DNA of 64,000 nucleotides. Origin: Arthrobacter sp. ZGTC131. GTDB taxonomy: Bacteria > Actinomycetota > Actinomycetes > Actinomycetales > Micrococcaceae. This document shows, piece after piece, positions 19,636 to 29,940 of the stretch (its first letter is position 1; each line of letters begins with the position of its first letter). Position numbers and translations under genes: made by a program. The notes under the pieces were generated by a model that was not told where the DNA came from, searched no databases, and worked only from the letters and a program-made list of their open reading frames with translations. The stretch is taken from NCBI RefSeq assembly GCF_002929275.1, contig NZ_PJIK01000002.1, forward strand, positions 1,958 to 65,957, in the 5' to 3' direction.

Positions 19636-20733
19636 CTAGTCAGGAGAAGAGCCGGGGTCGATGGCCACCGGCGAAGGGATGTGCTGAAGGGGTCCGCTCA
19701 CCGGAACGTTGCCGGTCATCGGGAGGTACTCAAAAGGGCTGGACAGCCAGGCGGCGGAGGCCGCCGGGCCGCCCGAGGACTGTCCGCTGCCGGAACCCGA
19801 GGGCGAAGCCGGAAGGAGGGCTTCTGGAAGGTGCGTGCGTCCTCCTGCCGGCGATCCTCCGCCGGCAGGTAGGGCAGGGGAAGACCCCGGACTTTCACCG
19901 GAGCCTGAAGAACCCGAACCGGCAGGATTAGTCGAGGGCGCTCCGCTGGCACTCGTGGCCGCCACCAGGGAAACTGCCGGGAAGTATGCCGTGCCAGCAC
20001 TTGTGCCGCCGACACTCGTGTCACCAGTTCTGGCGACCGGGGCATTCCCATGGGCAGGCAGTACCGCCGGAACCCGATCCGCAACTTCCTGAACGCCATC
20101 GACGACAACGTCGGTGATTGGCGTGACAACCGGCGTACTCAGAGCCGGTGTACCGGCCGTAAGGTCTGTAATCGGCTCGACGGGCAGGTCAACTGGCAGA
20201 GTGTCGGTCACGGGCACAGCAACGTTTTCCGCGATGTCCGCAACCGCGGTTTCAGCCACGGTAACCACCGGGTCAGTCACGGCGGCCACAGTGTCCACGG
20301 GAAGAATGTCCGCCACCGGCAACGCGCCGACGGCCGTGTCTACCGGTTTGGTGACCTCAGCGACGACGGGCACCCAGACCGTCCCAGCTACGGCTGTGAC
20401 AGGCGTCGGCACGGGCACGGAAGAAATAGCGCCGGGTGCATCGGTGATGCGCTCCGTCATAGGAAGGCTTGCCGGATGCGGAGCGGCGGCAAAACGTTTC
20501 GGAGCATGAGCAGCGGGTGCTCCGCTGGCCGCGTTGCCAACGGCCTTGCCCACGCCGTTGCTGGCGGAAGACACCGTCGAGGTGATGCCGCCAAGTAAGG
20601 AAGGCTGTTCATGATGATTGTCAGCCTCGGCGGCAGGTGCTGAAAAGGCCATCCACGCCATGGCGGCGGCCCCAGCCAGCAAGACCGGACGCAGTGGGCG
20701 GAGCACAGACCAGGACAACCCAGCATTGGCCAT
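19636..20733 (-). CDS. secreted Val/Thr/Pro-rich protein ending DPGSSPD (paralogue 2)
   Basis: 365 residues. The ATG at 20733 is preceded by TTGGGGGTGTTGAGC, which resembles the sequence before the paralogue at 779-1819. The signal peptide spans about residues 1-38 (AMAWMAFSAPAAEAD). The body is low-complexity: VPVPTPVTAVAGTVWVPVV, then irregular VTDP/VADILPVDTV phrases, then a Ser/Gly/Pro-rich linker. It ends PSPVAIDPGSSPD. The internal phrase LPMTGN near the end resembles a sortase motif but lacks the following helix and basic tail. It lies 88 bp upstream of the LPXTG gene on the same strand. Function unknown. Confidence 0.72.
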   Translation of the reverse strand: MANAGLSWSVLRPLRPVLLAGAAAMAWMAFSAPAAEADNHHEQPSLLGGITSTVSSASNGVGKAVGNAASGAPAAHAPKRFAAAPHPASLPMTERITDAPGAISSVPVPTPVTAVAGTVWVPVVAEVTKPVDTAVGALPVADILPVDTVAAVTDPVVTVAETAVADIAENVAVPVTDTLPVDLPVEPITDLTAGTPALSTPVVTPITDVVVDGVQEVADRVPAVLPAHGNAPVARTGDTSVGGTSAGTAYFPAVSLVAATSASGAPSTNPAGSGSSGSGESPGSSPALPAGGGSPAGGRTHLPEALLPASPSGSGSGQSSGGPAASAAWLSSPFEYLPMTGNVPVSGPLQHIPSPVAIDPGSSPD

Positions 20734-20865
20734 GCTCAACACCCCCAAGTCACCGAATAAGTCGACGATACTCTACAGCCTAAGCCCGCCGCAAAGTGAG
20801 AGTCCAGAGCCAGAGGAATAAATCTTTCGATTCGATAAAGCCGTTTGAGAAGCCGCTGGCGGCCC

Positions 20866-21936
20866 TCAGTGGGCATCGTTCGGGTAGCTGACGCCGAGCT
20901 GCGCGCGCACGCCGTCGAACAGCCGCATGGTGTTGAGAGAGTCTTCCAGAGGCATGACCGGGCTCTCCGTCAAGCCCTGCTGGATGCACCTCGTTACCTC
21001 GCGAAGCTCGTAGGCGTAGCCCTGGCCGGCAACCTCGAAGTGCTCGGTTCGGGGAGCCTCCCGGCCGACCCCGATCACGAGCTGTTTGGGGTTGTTGATG
21101 GACCCCAGCGTCTGCAGATAGCCCAGGCTCCCGGCGACGGTGGCGGCTCGCGGTCCGTAGGCCAGTAAGGACGAGGTGAGCTGCGCCTGTGCTCCGTCGT
21201 GGTAGCCGAAAGTCAGCGCATTCTGGGCGTCGACGCCGTCGTCATTAACGGTGCCCATGGCACTGACCGCCTGCGGGAAGCCTAAGGTGCCCAGCGCCCA
21301 CAGCAGCGGGTAGACGGTCAGATCGAGGAGTGCCCCGCCGCCGTCCTTGACCGCCCAGAGCCTGGCGGTGGGGGAGTACGGGGCGGGGAATCCCAGATCG
21401 GCGGTGACCCACTGCACGGTTCCGAGTTCGCCGGAACCGGCGATCTCGAATGCCCGCTGCATGCTGGGGAGAAAGCGACTCCACATGGCTTCCATCAGGA
21501 ATAGGTTCTTTTCGCGGGCCACGGCAACAAGGTCCGCCGCCTCCCGGGCATTGATGGTGAAGGCCTTCTCGCAGAGGACATGCTTTCCGGCGTTCAGGGC
21601 GGCCAGCACCATCTGATGGTGCTGGGCGTGCGGCGTGGCCACGTAGACGACGTCCACCGAATCGTCGGCGAGGAGTCGCTCGTAACCTTCCTGTCCGCCG
21701 TCGGTCCCGTACGCCGTGGTGAAGCCGTACTCGGCGGCGAAGGTGTCAGCGGTGTGCTGCCTGCGCGAGCTGACGGCGTAAAGCTCGGCGTCGGCAAGCA
21801 GCGCAAGGTCCCGTGAAACGAGCGAGGCGATGCGCCCGGTGGCGATGAATCCCCACTTCAGCGGGTTTCCGGTGGCGGCTTGGGGATCCTGATTGCTCTG
21901 GCTGAACAGCCACGGCTTCGCGATAGGTGACGTCAT
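20866..21936 (-). CDS. Gfo/Idh/MocA family NAD(P)-dependent oxidoreductase
   Basis: 356 residues. The N-terminal Rossmann domain starts [52 protein letters not shown] carries the EKP-like motif with Ala in place of Pro. The C-terminal alpha/beta domain ([18 protein letters not shown]) fits the family. These enzymes oxidise or reduce sugars, inositols and related compounds; the substrate is not readable here. The ATG at 21936 follows GAGAGGATGG. A G-rich minisatellite starts about 20 bp upstream of the start codon. Confidence 0.85.
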   Translation of the reverse strand: MTSPIAKPWLFSQSNQDPQAATGNPLKWGFIATGRIASLVSRDLALLADAELYAVSSRRQHTADTFAAEYGFTTAYGTDGGQEGYERLLADDSVDVVYVATPHAQHHQMVLAALNAGKHVLCEKAFTINAREAADLVAVAREKNLFLMEAMWSRFLPSMQRAFEIAGSGELGTVQWVTADLGFPAPYSPTARLWAVKDGGGALLDLTVYPLLWALGTLGFPQAVSAMGTVNDDGVDAQNALTFGYHDGAQAQLTSSLLAYGPRAATVAGSLGYLQTLGSINNPKQLVIGVGREAPRTEHFEVAGQGYAYELREVTRCIQQGLTESPVMPLEDSLNTMRLFDGVRAQLGVSYPNDAH

Positions 21937-21955
21937 GACGCCATCCTCTCATCCT

Positions 21956-22104
21956 GGTGGGAGAGAATTGGGGGTTTGCCGGTGGGAAGTGGGAGAGCGT
22001 TGGGGGTTTGCCGGTGGGAAGTGGGAGAGCGTTGGGGGTTTGCCGGTGGGAAGTGGGAGAGCGTTGGGGGTTTGGCGGTGGGAGGTGGGAGAGCGTTGGG
22101 GATT
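21956..22104. repeat. 32-bp G-rich minisatellite, about 4.7 copies
   Basis: Units start at 21981, 22013, 22045 and 22077 with a shortened first copy from 21956. The unit contains GGTGGGAAGTGGGAGAGCG and then TTGGGGGTTTGCC. Since 32 is not a multiple of three, it is not a coding repeat. The plus strand has several G-runs per unit and could form G-quadruplexes. It occupies the 5' flank of the oxidoreductase gene. Confidence 0.9.
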
Positions 22105-22175
22105 GCGGCCGGCGGTGCGGGGAAGTTGGACCTCCCGCACCGCCCGCCGCGAACTCACTTACGCCGCCCCGCGGA

Positions 22176-22883
22176 TCATACCGCTGCCGGGACCGCAGCC
22201 CGGTTGCGGGCGGGCTCCTCGGTCAGTTTGCCCTGCTGCAGCCTGAACCTGCGGTCCGTCTTGTTGGCCAGGGAGCGGTCGTGCGTGACCACCAGGATGG
22301 TGGTGTTGTGGTCCCGGCTGAGCGAATTGAGCAGCTCGATGATGTGCTCGCCGGTCTGTTCGTCCAGGTTGCCCGTGGGCTCATCGGCCAGGATCAGCTT
22401 GGGTTCATTGGCCAGCGCCCGGGCAATGGCGACCCGCTGCTGCTCGCCGCCCGAGAGCCGGTTGATGCGCCGCACGTGCTTGTCCGGGTCGAGCTGCACC
22501 TGCTCGAGCAATTCGCGCGCCCGCTGGGACCGTGCTGCCTTGCGGACGCCGGCGAACTCCATGGGAAGCATCACGTTGTCCAGTCCGGACAAGTTGGGGA
22601 TCAGGTTGAACTGCTGGGACACGAAGCCGATGTCCCGGCGCCGGTATTCCGTCAGCTTGCCGTCCGGCATGCCGGCGAGGCTGACGCCGTTGACGACGAT
22701 GTCTCCGCTGGTGGGTTTGTCCAGCGCGCCCAGGAGGGACAACAGGGTGCTTTTGCCGCTGCCGCTTTTGCCCACGATGGACGCCAGCGTGCCCTGCTCC
22801 AGCTCGAAGCTGACGTCGTTGACGGGTTTGATGGTTCGGTCGCCGGACTTGAAGGCGCGGACGAGGTTCTTGACTTCAATCAT
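22176..22883 (-). CDS. ABC transporter ATP-binding protein, MacB/LolD type
   Basis: 235 residues with a full ATPase: Walker [11 protein letters not shown]-loop VSQQFNLIP, signature LSGGEQQR, Walker [14 protein letters not shown]-loop [20 protein letters not shown] is typical of the MacB/FtsE/LolD group, which drives mechanotransmission by FtsX-fold permeases. It follows the permease gene on the same strand with a 2-bp gap, so the two form one operon. Substrate unknown (peptide, lipid or antibiotic export are possibilities). Confidence 0.9.
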   Translation of the reverse strand: MIEVKNLVRAFKSGDRTIKPVNDVSFELEQGTLASIVGKSGSGKSTLLSLLGALDKPTSGDIVVNGVSLAGMPDGKLTEYRRRDIGFVSQQFNLIPNLSGLDNVMLPMEFAGVRKAARSQRARELLEQVQLDPDKHVRRINRLSGGEQQRVAIARALANEPKLILADEPTGNLDEQTGEHIIELLNSLSRDHNTTILVVTHDRSLANKTDRRFRLQQGKLTEEPARNRAAVPAAV

Positions 22884-22885
22884 GG

Positions 22886-24331
22886 CTATTCTCCTCGGAG
22901 GACTTCGATGGGTCGGATGCGGGCGGTCAGCAGGGCCGGAACCAGCGCGCCGATGATGGCGACGCCGAACACTGCGGCGATGCCCGCGGCGATGACGCCG
23001 GGGGACGCACTCGCCGTGACGGACGTGAGCAGCTGCGAGGCGCCGCCGAGGGGGCCGCCCTGGCCCGGAACGCCGCCCGGAAAGCCGCCGGCAGCGCCCG
23101 CGAACCCGGGGCCACGCTGGCCGGTGGTGGCCGTCGTCGTGCTCGTGCTGGAACTGACCAGCGCGGAGGCGACGCCGCCGCTGGCGAACGATGCGATGGC
23201 GGCACCCACGACGCTGCCGAGCGCCACCAGGACCAGCGCCTCGAGAACGAACTGCAGACCGATGGTCCGGTTGGGTGCGCCGATGGCCTTCAGCACGCCG
23301 ATTTCGCGGCGGCGCTCGCGGACCAGCATGACCATGATCAGCAGGATGATGAGTCCGGCCGTGCCCAACGCCGCGATGAAGGCAACCAGGGAGATGTTCT
23401 TGACGCTGTCCAGCGAGCTGACCGCGGTTTCGAGGTTGCGCTGGCCCTGGGTGACATCGGCCTTGTCGGTGCCGAGGGCTGACTGCAGCGCGGTTTTGGT
23501 GGAGTCGACGTTCTCCATGCTGTTGACTGTGACGATCATGGTGGAGAGTTCCCCGGGCAGCCCGGCCAGCGTCTGGGCCGCCGGAAGCGTGACGTACAAG
23601 GCGTTGTTGCCGAACGTCGTGCCGGCGTCAAACAGGCCGGCCACCGTGAAGGTCTTGTTGTTGATGGTGAACGTGGCGCCCACCTTGAGGTTGTTCTTTT
23701 CGGCGAGCGTGGTGCCGAGCAGGGCCCTGGTGGAATCCGCGGTGTAGTCGCCGAGGCCGGTGCCTTCCGTCAGTTCGAGGGCCTTTCCGGTGCTGTCCAC
23801 TTCGGCGCCGATGCCGGTGGCCGTGATCGGCAGGGACCGTGCCGGTTGCGTGGTTCCGGTTGTCCCGGTGGTTCCTTCGCTGGCCTGGTTGCGGTTGCCG
23901 AGGGTTCCGGCGTCGACGGCGGCCGTGAGGCTGGTGGTGAGCGTCGTGGTGGGCTGCCCGCCAGGACCGCCCTGGCCTCCCGGTCCACCTGCCTGGCCGG
24001 CGGCCGCCTGGGCAGCCGCTTCGGCGGCGTTGCGGAGGCGCAGGGCCTTCGTTCCTACGACGGCGGTCACGTTGGGTACGTCGGCGGCGGTGGCCGCCTG
24101 CTCGGCGGTCAGCGGCTCGCCGCCGCCTTCGAATCCCTGGCCGCCGGCCGGGTTGACCGTCAGCACGGTCCCCACCGAAGCGTTCAGCTCCTGGACTTTT
24201 GCATCCACGGCCTGATTGGCCACGAGCATAGCCAGGGCCAGCCCGATCGCTACGGCCAGCACAGCCACCACGGCCGCCGTTCTGACCTTGTTTCTAAAGG
24301 CATTGCCTACACTTCGGGCGAGGACGCTCAC
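22886..24331 (-). CDS. FtsX/MacB-family ABC permease
   Basis: 481 residues. One N-terminal helix ([24 protein letters not shown]), a large extracytoplasmic MacB_PCD-like domain, then three helices in an FtsX block ([35 protein letters not shown]). The outside domain carries a Gly/Pro/Gln-rich loop ([15 protein letters not shown]) and a second one sits between the last two helices ([17 protein letters not shown]). It ends [10 protein letters not shown], the usual family ending. The GTG at 24331 follows AAGGAG with a short spacer. The ATPase gene follows directly. Confidence 0.85.
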   Translation of the reverse strand: MSVLARSVGNAFRNKVRTAAVVAVLAVAIGLALAMLVANQAVDAKVQELNASVGTVLTVNPAGGQGFEGGGEPLTAEQAATAADVPNVTAVVGTKALRLRNAAEAAAQAAAGQAGGPGGQGGPGGQPTTTLTTSLTAAVDAGTLGNRNQASEGTTGTTGTTQPARSLPITATGIGAEVDSTGKALELTEGTGLGDYTADSTRALLGTTLAEKNNLKVGATFTINNKTFTVAGLFDAGTTFGNNALYVTLPAAQTLAGLPGELSTMIVTVNSMENVDSTKTALQSALGTDKADVTQGQRNLETAVSSLDSVKNISLVAFIAALGTAGLIILLIMVMLVRERRREIGVLKAIGAPNRTIGLQFVLEALVLVALGSVVGAAIASFASGGVASALVSSSTSTTTATTGQRGPGFAGAAGGFPGGVPGQGGPLGGASQLLTSVTASASPGVIAAGIAAVFGVAIIGALVPALLTARIRPIEVLRGE

Positions 24332-24495
24332 TGCACTCCTTGGGATCACGCGCCGGCGGATTGGCCGGCTTCTGATCCCACACTGGTCCCCGCTGCTGTG
24401 TGGGAAACCGGCCAAAGCTATGTTTGCGCTGTGAAGGGCCCCGCTCCGGAGAAACGGCCCGTCAAACGGGCCGCGAGAAGCGGACTCCAGACGCC

Positions 24496-24535
24496 AAGAT
24501 CCCCGGCCCTCCCTCGCGGGGGAGCCGGGGATCTT
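24496..24535 (-). terminator. terminator of the sugar ABC operon
   Basis: AAGATCCCCGG (24496-24506) pairs with CCGGGGATCTT (24525-24535), with an inner CTCCC/GGGAG stem. It lies 20 bp past the stop of the substrate-binding gene. A second shorter dyad (CGGCCCGT-CAA-ACGGGCCG, 24455-24473) follows. Confidence 0.8.
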
Positions 24536-24555
24536 GGATGTTAGCGTCCGGGACG

Positions 24556-25668
24556 TTACTTGGTGATCGGTCCGAGTACCGGATCGTCCACGTAAGCCGT
24601 CTTGACGTTTTCCTTGGTCACGATGACCGGCTCCAGCAAGAAGGCCGGAACGGTCTTGACCTTGTTGTTGTAGGACTTGTCGTCGTTGATCTCGGGCATC
24701 TTGCCGGCCTGGACGTCCTTGACCATGGTGATCGCGTGCTCAACCAGCTTGCGGGTGTCCTTGTTGATGGTGGAGTACTGCTCGCCCGCCATGATGGACT
24801 TCACCGATTGAACTTCCGAGTCCTGGCCGGTGATGACTGGCGTCGGCTTGCCGGCGGCCTTGACGGAGGTCAGGATGGCGCGGGCCAGGAGGTCGTTCGG
24901 GGAAAGAACGCCATCCAGCGGGGCGCTGCCGTAGGAGCCGCTCAGCAGCGTGTCAGCGCGGCGCTGGGCGTTTTCAGACTTCCAGGCCTGGGTGACGGCC
25001 TGTTCGAAGGAAGTCTGGCCGGAGAGCACCTTGAGCGTGCCGTCGTCGATCTTCGGCTTCAGGACGCTCATGGCGCCGTCGAAGAAGACCTTCGCGTTGG
25101 CGTCATCGGGGGAGCCTGCGAACAGTTCAATGTTGTACGGCCCGGACGGCTTTTTGGCCTTCAAGCCTTCCAGCAGGGCCTGGCCCTGAAGCTCGCCCAC
25201 CTTGAAGTTGTCGTAGGCCACGTAGTAGTCGACGTCGTTGGTGTTCAGCAGCAGCCGGTCGTAGGCGATGATGGTCGCGCCGTTGTCCTTGGCCTGCTTG
25301 AGCTGGGTGCCGAGCTGGGCGCCGTCGATGGCACCCACAATGATGACCTTGGCGCCCTTGGTGATCATGGCGCTGATCTGGTTCTGCTGCTCCGAGACGC
25401 CGCCGTTGGCGAACTGAACGTCCGGCTTGAAGCCGGCCTCCTTGAGGCCGTCGTTGAACAGCTTCTCCGCCAGAACCCAGTTTTCGCTGGTCTTCTGGGG
25501 GAGTGCGACGCCGATCGAGGAGTCCTTGGGGAATGCCTCGCCGCCCGCGGTGCCACCGCCCGTTGTACCGGGGTCGGTACGGCCGCAGGCTGTCAGCGCC
25601 AGTGCCGCAATGGCGGCGATTGCTGCCGCCTTTCCTGCTTTACCAATCATTCGCATTGCTTGGTTCAC
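24556..25668 (-). CDS. chvE: sugar ABC transporter substrate-binding lipoprotein, ChvE-like
   Basis: About 370 residues. The signal peptide ends with a lipobox, ALALTAC, so the protein is anchored outside the membrane. The periplasmic-binding fold of the ribose/ChvE family is visible: IGVALPQKTSENWVLAEKLFNDGLKEAG, GAKVIIVGAIDGAQLG, IIAYDRLLLNTNDVDYYVAYDN. The last phrase is characteristic of ChvE/XylF-type multiple-monosaccharide binders. The start is GTG 25668 or ATG 25656; neither has a strong ribosome site. It is the last gene of the operon with permease and ATPase. Confidence 0.88.
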   Translation of the reverse strand: MNQAMRMIGKAGKAAAIAAIAALALTACGRTDPGTTGGGTAGGEAFPKDSSIGVALPQKTSENWVLAEKLFNDGLKEAGFKPDVQFANGGVSEQQNQISAMITKGAKVIIVGAIDGAQLGTQLKQAKDNGATIIAYDRLLLNTNDVDYYVAYDNFKVGELQGQALLEGLKAKKPSGPYNIELFAGSPDDANAKVFFDGAMSVLKPKIDDGTLKVLSGQTSFEQAVTQAWKSENAQRRADTLLSGSYGSAPLDGVLSPNDLLARAILTSVKAAGKPTPVITGQDSEVQSVKSIMAGEQYSTINKDTRKLVEHAITMVKDVQAGKMPEINDDKSYNNKVKTVPAFLLEPVIVTKENVKTAYVDDPVLGPITK

Positions 25669-25709
25669 TTTCTATAGGGGTGGGAAATGCATCCGGGGGA
25701 GGTGCGTGC

Positions 25710-26987
25710 TCAGGATTCCCGGGAGATGGTTTCTTTGGTCGAGGTGACTTCGTCCGGCTGGAGCGGTGTGCCTCCGCTGGGGCGGTTGAAGCTCTGGGTC
25801 AGCATGCCGATGATGGACCTCTTGCCCTGGGACTTGTTGTAGACGTCGAATGCCACGGCGATCAGCAGGACCAGGCCCTTGATGATCTGGGTGAGGTCGG
25901 CGCCGACGCCGAGCAGCTGCAGGCCGTTGTTCAGCACGGCCATCACCAGGCCGCCGACGATCGAGCCGATCACGGTGCCCACGCCGCCGGTCACGGCGGC
26001 GCCGCCGATGAACACGGCCGCGATGGCGTCCAGTTCCCAGCCGACGCCGTCGAACGGGCCAGAGGCCGTGGAACGGCCGACGAAGATCATGCCGGCCAGG
26101 CCGGAAAGGATGGCCATGTTCATCATGACCAGGAAGTTGACCTTCTTGGACTGGACGCCGGAGAGCTCTGCGGCGTGGCGGTTTCCGCCTACTGCATAGA
26201 CGTGGCGGCCCACGACGGTTTTGGAGGAGATGAAGCCGTAGATGAGGACCAGGACGGCCAGGATCAGGCCGGGGATCGGGAAGGACGTTCCGGGGCGGCC
26301 CGTGGCGAACAGGTAGGTGGCGTAGAGGATGGCGCCGCAGATCAGCACCAGCTTGGTGACGACCACCCAGCCCTCGGGAACCTCGGCGCCGAGCGCCTTG
26401 GCGGTGCGGCGGGCGCGGAGTTCGCTGAAGACCACGAAGGCGACGCCGAGCAGGCCGAGCAGCAGTGTGAGGTTGTTAAAGCCGGTGTTCGGGCCGACTT
26501 CGGGAAGGTAGCCGGAGCCGATGTACTGGAAGTCCGCGGGGACGGGGATGGTGTTGGACTTGCCGACGAACTGGTTGAAACCGCGGAACAGCAGCATGCC
26601 GGCGAGCGTCACGATGAACGCAGGGATTCCCACGTACGCCGTCCAGAACCCTTGCCAGACGCCGATCAGGGCTCCGAGCCCAAGTCCGAGCAGGATGCCC
26701 GCCCACCAGGGGATGCCCCAGTCCCTGATGGCCAGCGCCACCGTCACGCCGACGAACGCCGCCACGGAACCGACCGAGAGGTCGATGTGCCCGGCGATGA
26801 TGACCAGCACCATGCCGATGGCCAGGATCAGGATGTAGGAGTTGCCGTTGAAGAGGTTGATGACGTTGCCGGGGGTGAGGGTGCGGCCCTCGGTGGCAAT
26901 TTGGAAGAAGACGATCAGTGCAACCAGGGCGAAGATCATGCCGAATTGGCGGGTGTTGCCGCCAAAGAGCTTCTTGAGCGCGTTCAT
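25710..26987 (-). CDS. mmsB: sugar ABC transporter permease, MmsB/GguB type
   Basis: 425 residues, BPD_transp_2 family, with about ten to twelve helices. IILAIGMVLVIIAGHIDLSVGSVAAFVG is the hallmark segment of ribose/xylose-type permeases, and GGHVYAVGGNRHAAELSGV-like text (VVGRHVYAVGGNRHAAELSG) is the cytoplasmic coupling loop. The length above 400 with a central extra loop fits MmsB/GguB rather than RbsC. It lies 44 bp after the ATPase gene and 41 bp before the binding protein. The tail after the last helix is Pro/Thr-rich. Confidence 0.9.
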   Translation of the reverse strand: MNALKKLFGGNTRQFGMIFALVALIVFFQIATEGRTLTPGNVINLFNGNSYILILAIGMVLVIIAGHIDLSVGSVAAFVGVTVALAIRDWGIPWWAGILLGLGLGALIGVWQGFWTAYVGIPAFIVTLAGMLLFRGFNQFVGKSNTIPVPADFQYIGSGYLPEVGPNTGFNNLTLLLGLLGVAFVVFSELRARRTAKALGAEVPEGWVVVTKLVLICGAILYATYLFATGRPGTSFPIPGLILAVLVLIYGFISSKTVVGRHVYAVGGNRHAAELSGVQSKKVNFLVMMNMAILSGLAGMIFVGRSTASGPFDGVGWELDAIAAVFIGGAAVTGGVGTVIGSIVGGLVMAVLNNGLQLLGVGADLTQIIKGLVLLIAVAFDVYNKSQGKRSIIGMLTQSFNRPSGGTPLQPDEVTSTKETISRES

Positions 26988-27031
26988 TGTGTCAGTCCTT
27001 GTTCTGGAAGGTTCTGGAGGATTCCAGAGGG

Positions 27032-28588
27032 TCAGGCGGTTTTTCGTGCGGAAGTCATAAGTTTCATGAGGCTTTCCTGGCTGGCTTCGTCTTTGTCCAC
27101 GACGCCCGTGATGGCGCCTTCGAAGATGGTGTAGATGCGGTCGGAAAGGCCGAGCAGCTCAGGGAGTTCGGAGGAGATGACGATGACTGCCTTGCCCTGG
27201 TTGGCCAGCTGCTGGATGATGCCGTAGATCTCGTACTTGGCGCCGACGTCGATGCCGCGGGTGGGTTCGTCCAGGATCAGCAGGTCAGGGTCGGTGAACA
27301 TCCACTTGGCCAGAACCACCTTCTGCTGATTGCCGCCGGAGAGCTTGGCCACGCCTTCCTCCACGGAGGGCGTCTTGGTGCGCAGCGATTTGCGGTACTG
27401 CTCGGCCACGGTGAATTCCTTATTGGCATCCACCACGAAGTGCCTGCTGATCTTGTGCAGCGCCGCCGAAACGGTGGTGGTCTTGATGTCATCCAGGAGG
27501 TTCAGGCCCAGGGACTTCCGGTCCTCGGTGACGTAGCCGAGGCCGGCGTCGATGGCCTGCTTGACGCTCTTGAGCTGGAGTTCCTTGCCGTTCTTGTAGA
27601 TGCTGCCGGTGATGAAGCGGCCGTAGGAACGGCCGAACACGGAGCGTGCCAGTTCGGTGCGACCGGCTCCCATGAGTCCGGCGAAGCCCACGATCTCGCC
27701 GCGGCGGACGAAGAAGTTGGAGCCTTTGCAGACCAGGCGGTCCTGCACCTGCGGATGCCCGACGGTCCAGTTCTTGACCTCGAACAGCACCTCGCCGATC
27801 TTCGGCACGTGGGCCGGGAAGCGGGACTCCAGCGTGCGCCCGACCATGCCCTTGATGATGCGGTCCTCGTCAACGCCGTCGGCCTTCACGTCGAGGGTCT
27901 CAATCGCCTTGCCGTCGCGGATGATGGTGATGGAATCCGCGATCTGCTCGATCTCGTTGAGCTTGTGAGAAATGATGATGGACGTGATGCCGCGGCCCTT
28001 CAGCCCCAGCATCAGGTCCAGCAGGTGCTGGGAGTCGGACTCATTCAGCGCCGCGGTGGGCTCGTCCAGGATCAGCAGTTTCACGGACTTGCTCAAGGCC
28101 TTGGCGATTTCCACGAGCTGCTGCTTGCCGACGCCGATTTCCTTCACGGGGGTATCCGGGTTCTCCCGCAGTCCCACGCGGGCGAGCAGCTCGCGGGTCC
28201 GTGTGCGGGCCTCGGCCCAGTCGATCACGCCCCGCTTGACGGGTTCGTTGCCCAGGAAGATGTTCTCGGTAATGGACAGTTCCGGGATCAGCGCCAGTTC
28301 CTGGTGGATGATCACGATGCCCGCATGCTCGCTGGCCCGGATGTCCTTGAACTGCTGGACCTCGGCCTGGTACACGATGTCGCCCGTGTAGGTGCCGTAC
28401 GGATAGACACCGGAGAGCACCTTCATCAGGGTGGACTTTCCCGCGCCGTTCTCCCCGCAGATCGCGTGGATCTCGCCGGCCTTCACCCTGAGGCTCACAT
28501 CGGCCAATGCTTTAACGCCGGGGAATTCCTTGGTGATGGAACGCATCTCGAGGATTACCGGATCGCCTTGCGTGTCGAGGGACGTCAT
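27032..28588 (-). CDS. mmsA: sugar ABC transporter ATPase, MmsA/GguA type
   Basis: 518 residues with two fused ATPase domains. Domain 1 has Walker [10 protein letters not shown] and Walker [12 protein letters not shown] but a degenerate signature ([15 protein letters not shown]). Domain 2 has [16 protein letters not shown] as a degenerate Walker A, a full [14 protein letters not shown] signature and [14 protein letters not shown]. This pattern is standard for the RbsA/XylG class. Import of a monosaccharide such as xylose, arabinose or glucose is likely. First gene of the operon; a putative operator lies at 28682-28700. Confidence 0.92.
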   Translation of the reverse strand: MTSLDTQGDPVILEMRSITKEFPGVKALADVSLRVKAGEIHAICGENGAGKSTLMKVLSGVYPYGTYTGDIVYQAEVQQFKDIRASEHAGIVIIHQELALIPELSITENIFLGNEPVKRGVIDWAEARTRTRELLARVGLRENPDTPVKEIGVGKQQLVEIAKALSKSVKLLILDEPTAALNESDSQHLLDLMLGLKGRGITSIIISHKLNEIEQIADSITIIRDGKAIETLDVKADGVDEDRIIKGMVGRTLESRFPAHVPKIGEVLFEVKNWTVGHPQVQDRLVCKGSNFFVRRGEIVGFAGLMGAGRTELARSVFGRSYGRFITGSIYKNGKELQLKSVKQAIDAGLGYVTEDRKSLGLNLLDDIKTTTVSAALHKISRHFVVDANKEFTVAEQYRKSLRTKTPSVEEGVAKLSGGNQQKVVLAKWMFTDPDLLILDEPTRGIDVGAKYEIYGIIQQLANQGKAVIVISSELPELLGLSDRIYTIFEGAITGVVDKDEASQESLMKLMTSARKTA

Positions 28589-28681
28589 TTGCCCTTACGC
28601 CTCCAATGCGTGACTTCGTTGTCTGCCCTGCAATCCGCAGGGCCGTCTGATGAAAAAGTAAACTGGATCACAGCCCTTGTC

Positions 28682-28700
28682 GTCAAGTCTTTAACGCAAC
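28682..28700. promoter_or_regulatory. putative ROK-regulator operator, site 1
   Basis: GTCAAGTCTTTAACGCAAC, 94 bp before the ATPase start, is identical in 16 of 19 positions to the site at 29941-29959 before the ROK gene; only the three central bases differ. Confidence 0.55.
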
Positions 28701-28718
28701 AGGCAGATAACAAAAAGC

Positions 28719-29909
28719 TTACGAGCGCCGGATTCCGGCATGTTGGAAGACCAGGGCTGCGGCGCCCAAGGCCTCGGCGCGGTCGCCCAAAGAGGACATT
28801 GTCAGGGTGGTGGTTTCCCCGATGACGGGAACTGCATGCCGCACAAGGCCCCGCCGGACGGGGTCCAGCAGAAGCTCGCCCAGACCGGCAAGCGGTCCTC
28901 CCACCACAATCACTTCCGGGTTGATCAGGTTGGCCACATTGCCCAGCGCCCGGCCCACCGCCAGGCCGGCGTCATCCACGACACGTAGGGTCGCGGCGTC
29001 CCTTGCCAGCGCTTTGCGGACGATGTCCGCGGGTGCCAGCGGCCGTTCCTCGCCCCGGCTCAGCAGCTCGATCATGGTGGTGGTGGAGGCGATGGTCTCG
29101 AGGCAGCCCCGGTTGCCGCAGCGGCAGATCAGGCCGTGCTCATGGATGGTGGCGTGGCCGATTTCGCCGGTGATCCCCACGCTGCCGTAGTACGGGGCGC
29201 CGTTGAGGATCAGGCCGGCGCCGATGCCCGAACCGATCTTGAGGAACATCAGGTTGCTGACGCCGCTGTGCGGGCCCCACGTGACCTCGGACAGCGCTCC
29301 CAGATTGGCGTCGTTGTCAATGAATACCGGGAATTGCAGCGTGTTTTCGAGGTGCTGCAGGATGTTGATGCCCACCCATTCGGGGAGGATGGCGCCCTGC
29401 GCCACGGTGCCCGTCCGGCGGTCGATGGGCCCGGGAATTCCGACGCCGGCACCCACCACGGCGCTGCGCTCCACGCCGCTGTCGGCGAGCAGTTTGGCCA
29501 GCAGCGTGACGGCGGCCTCGATGCCTTGGTCGGCATGGTGCCCGAGGGGAAGCAGGACGGATTCCTCGGCGATGATGTGGTAGCTGAGCGAGGCGAGCAC
29601 CACGCGGAGGTGCCTGCGGCCGAAGTCGATTCCCACGGCCACGGCGCCGTTGCTGTTAAGGCGGACGTTGAGCGCCCGCCGCCCCGAACTGGTGATCGGT
29701 TCAGTGGACGCCAGGCCGGAGTCCTGCATGATTTTGACGATGTTGGACACCGTCGCGGTGGACAAGCCGGTTTGCCGGGCGAGCTCCGCTTGGGTGGACG
29801 GGCCGTTGAGGAGGCATTCGATGATCCGCTGCTGGTTGAGGTGCCTAAGCGCGGACTGCGATCCGGGGTTTTTGGTTCGGCTCCTCGTTGAGCGCGATGT
29901 TGAGGGCAT
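28719..29909 (-). CDS. ROK family transcriptional regulator (XylR/NagC-like)
   Basis: 396 residues. An N-terminal winged helix-turn-helix (QAELARQTGLSTATVSNIVKIMQDSGL, about 37-63) is followed by a ROK sugar-kinase-like domain (VAVGIDFGRRHLRVVLA, GVGIPGPID, FIDNDANLGALSE). The zinc motif is complete: GLICRCGNRGCLE. Such proteins repress sugar genes and are released by the sugar. It lies 130 bp upstream of the ABC operon on the same strand, and both are preceded by the same 19-bp motif, so it probably controls both. Confidence 0.9.
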   Translation of the reverse strand: MPSTSRSTRSRTKNPGSQSALRHLNQQRIIECLLNGPSTQAELARQTGLSTATVSNIVKIMQDSGLASTEPITSSGRRALNVRLNSNGAVAVGIDFGRRHLRVVLASLSYHIIAEESVLLPLGHHADQGIEAAVTLLAKLLADSGVERSAVVGAGVGIPGPIDRRTGTVAQGAILPEWVGINILQHLENTLQFPVFIDNDANLGALSEVTWGPHSGVSNLMFLKIGSGIGAGLILNGAPYYGSVGITGEIGHATIHEHGLICRCGNRGCLETIASTTTMIELLSRGEERPLAPADIVRKALARDAATLRVVDDAGLAVGRALGNVANLINPEVIVVGGPLAGLGELLLDPVRRGLVRHAVPVIGETTTLTMSSLGDRAEALGAAALVFQHAGIRRS

Positions 29910-29940
29910 GCTATGAAGATTGCCCTATTGGCTCTTTGTA

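Noticed and set aside
17893-19872. 659-codon open frame on the plus strand across the envelope block
   Set aside because: It runs antisense to the kinase start and the LPXTG gene, is a Val/Pro shadow of the GC-rich repeat, and has no ribosome site or domain.
20000-20040. LPMTGN in the second DPGSSPD protein as a sortase signal (encoded near 19700-19720)
   Set aside because: No hydrophobic helix or basic tail follows it, so it cannot act as a standard sorting signal.
21956-22104. 32-bp repeats resembling a CRISPR array
   Set aside because: There are no spacers between copies and no cas genes; it is a tandem minisatellite.
24455-24473. short CGGCCCGT dyad considered as an operator of the FtsX operon
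   Set aside because: It lies just past the sugar operon terminator and is more simply a second terminator stem; no matching site elsewhere.
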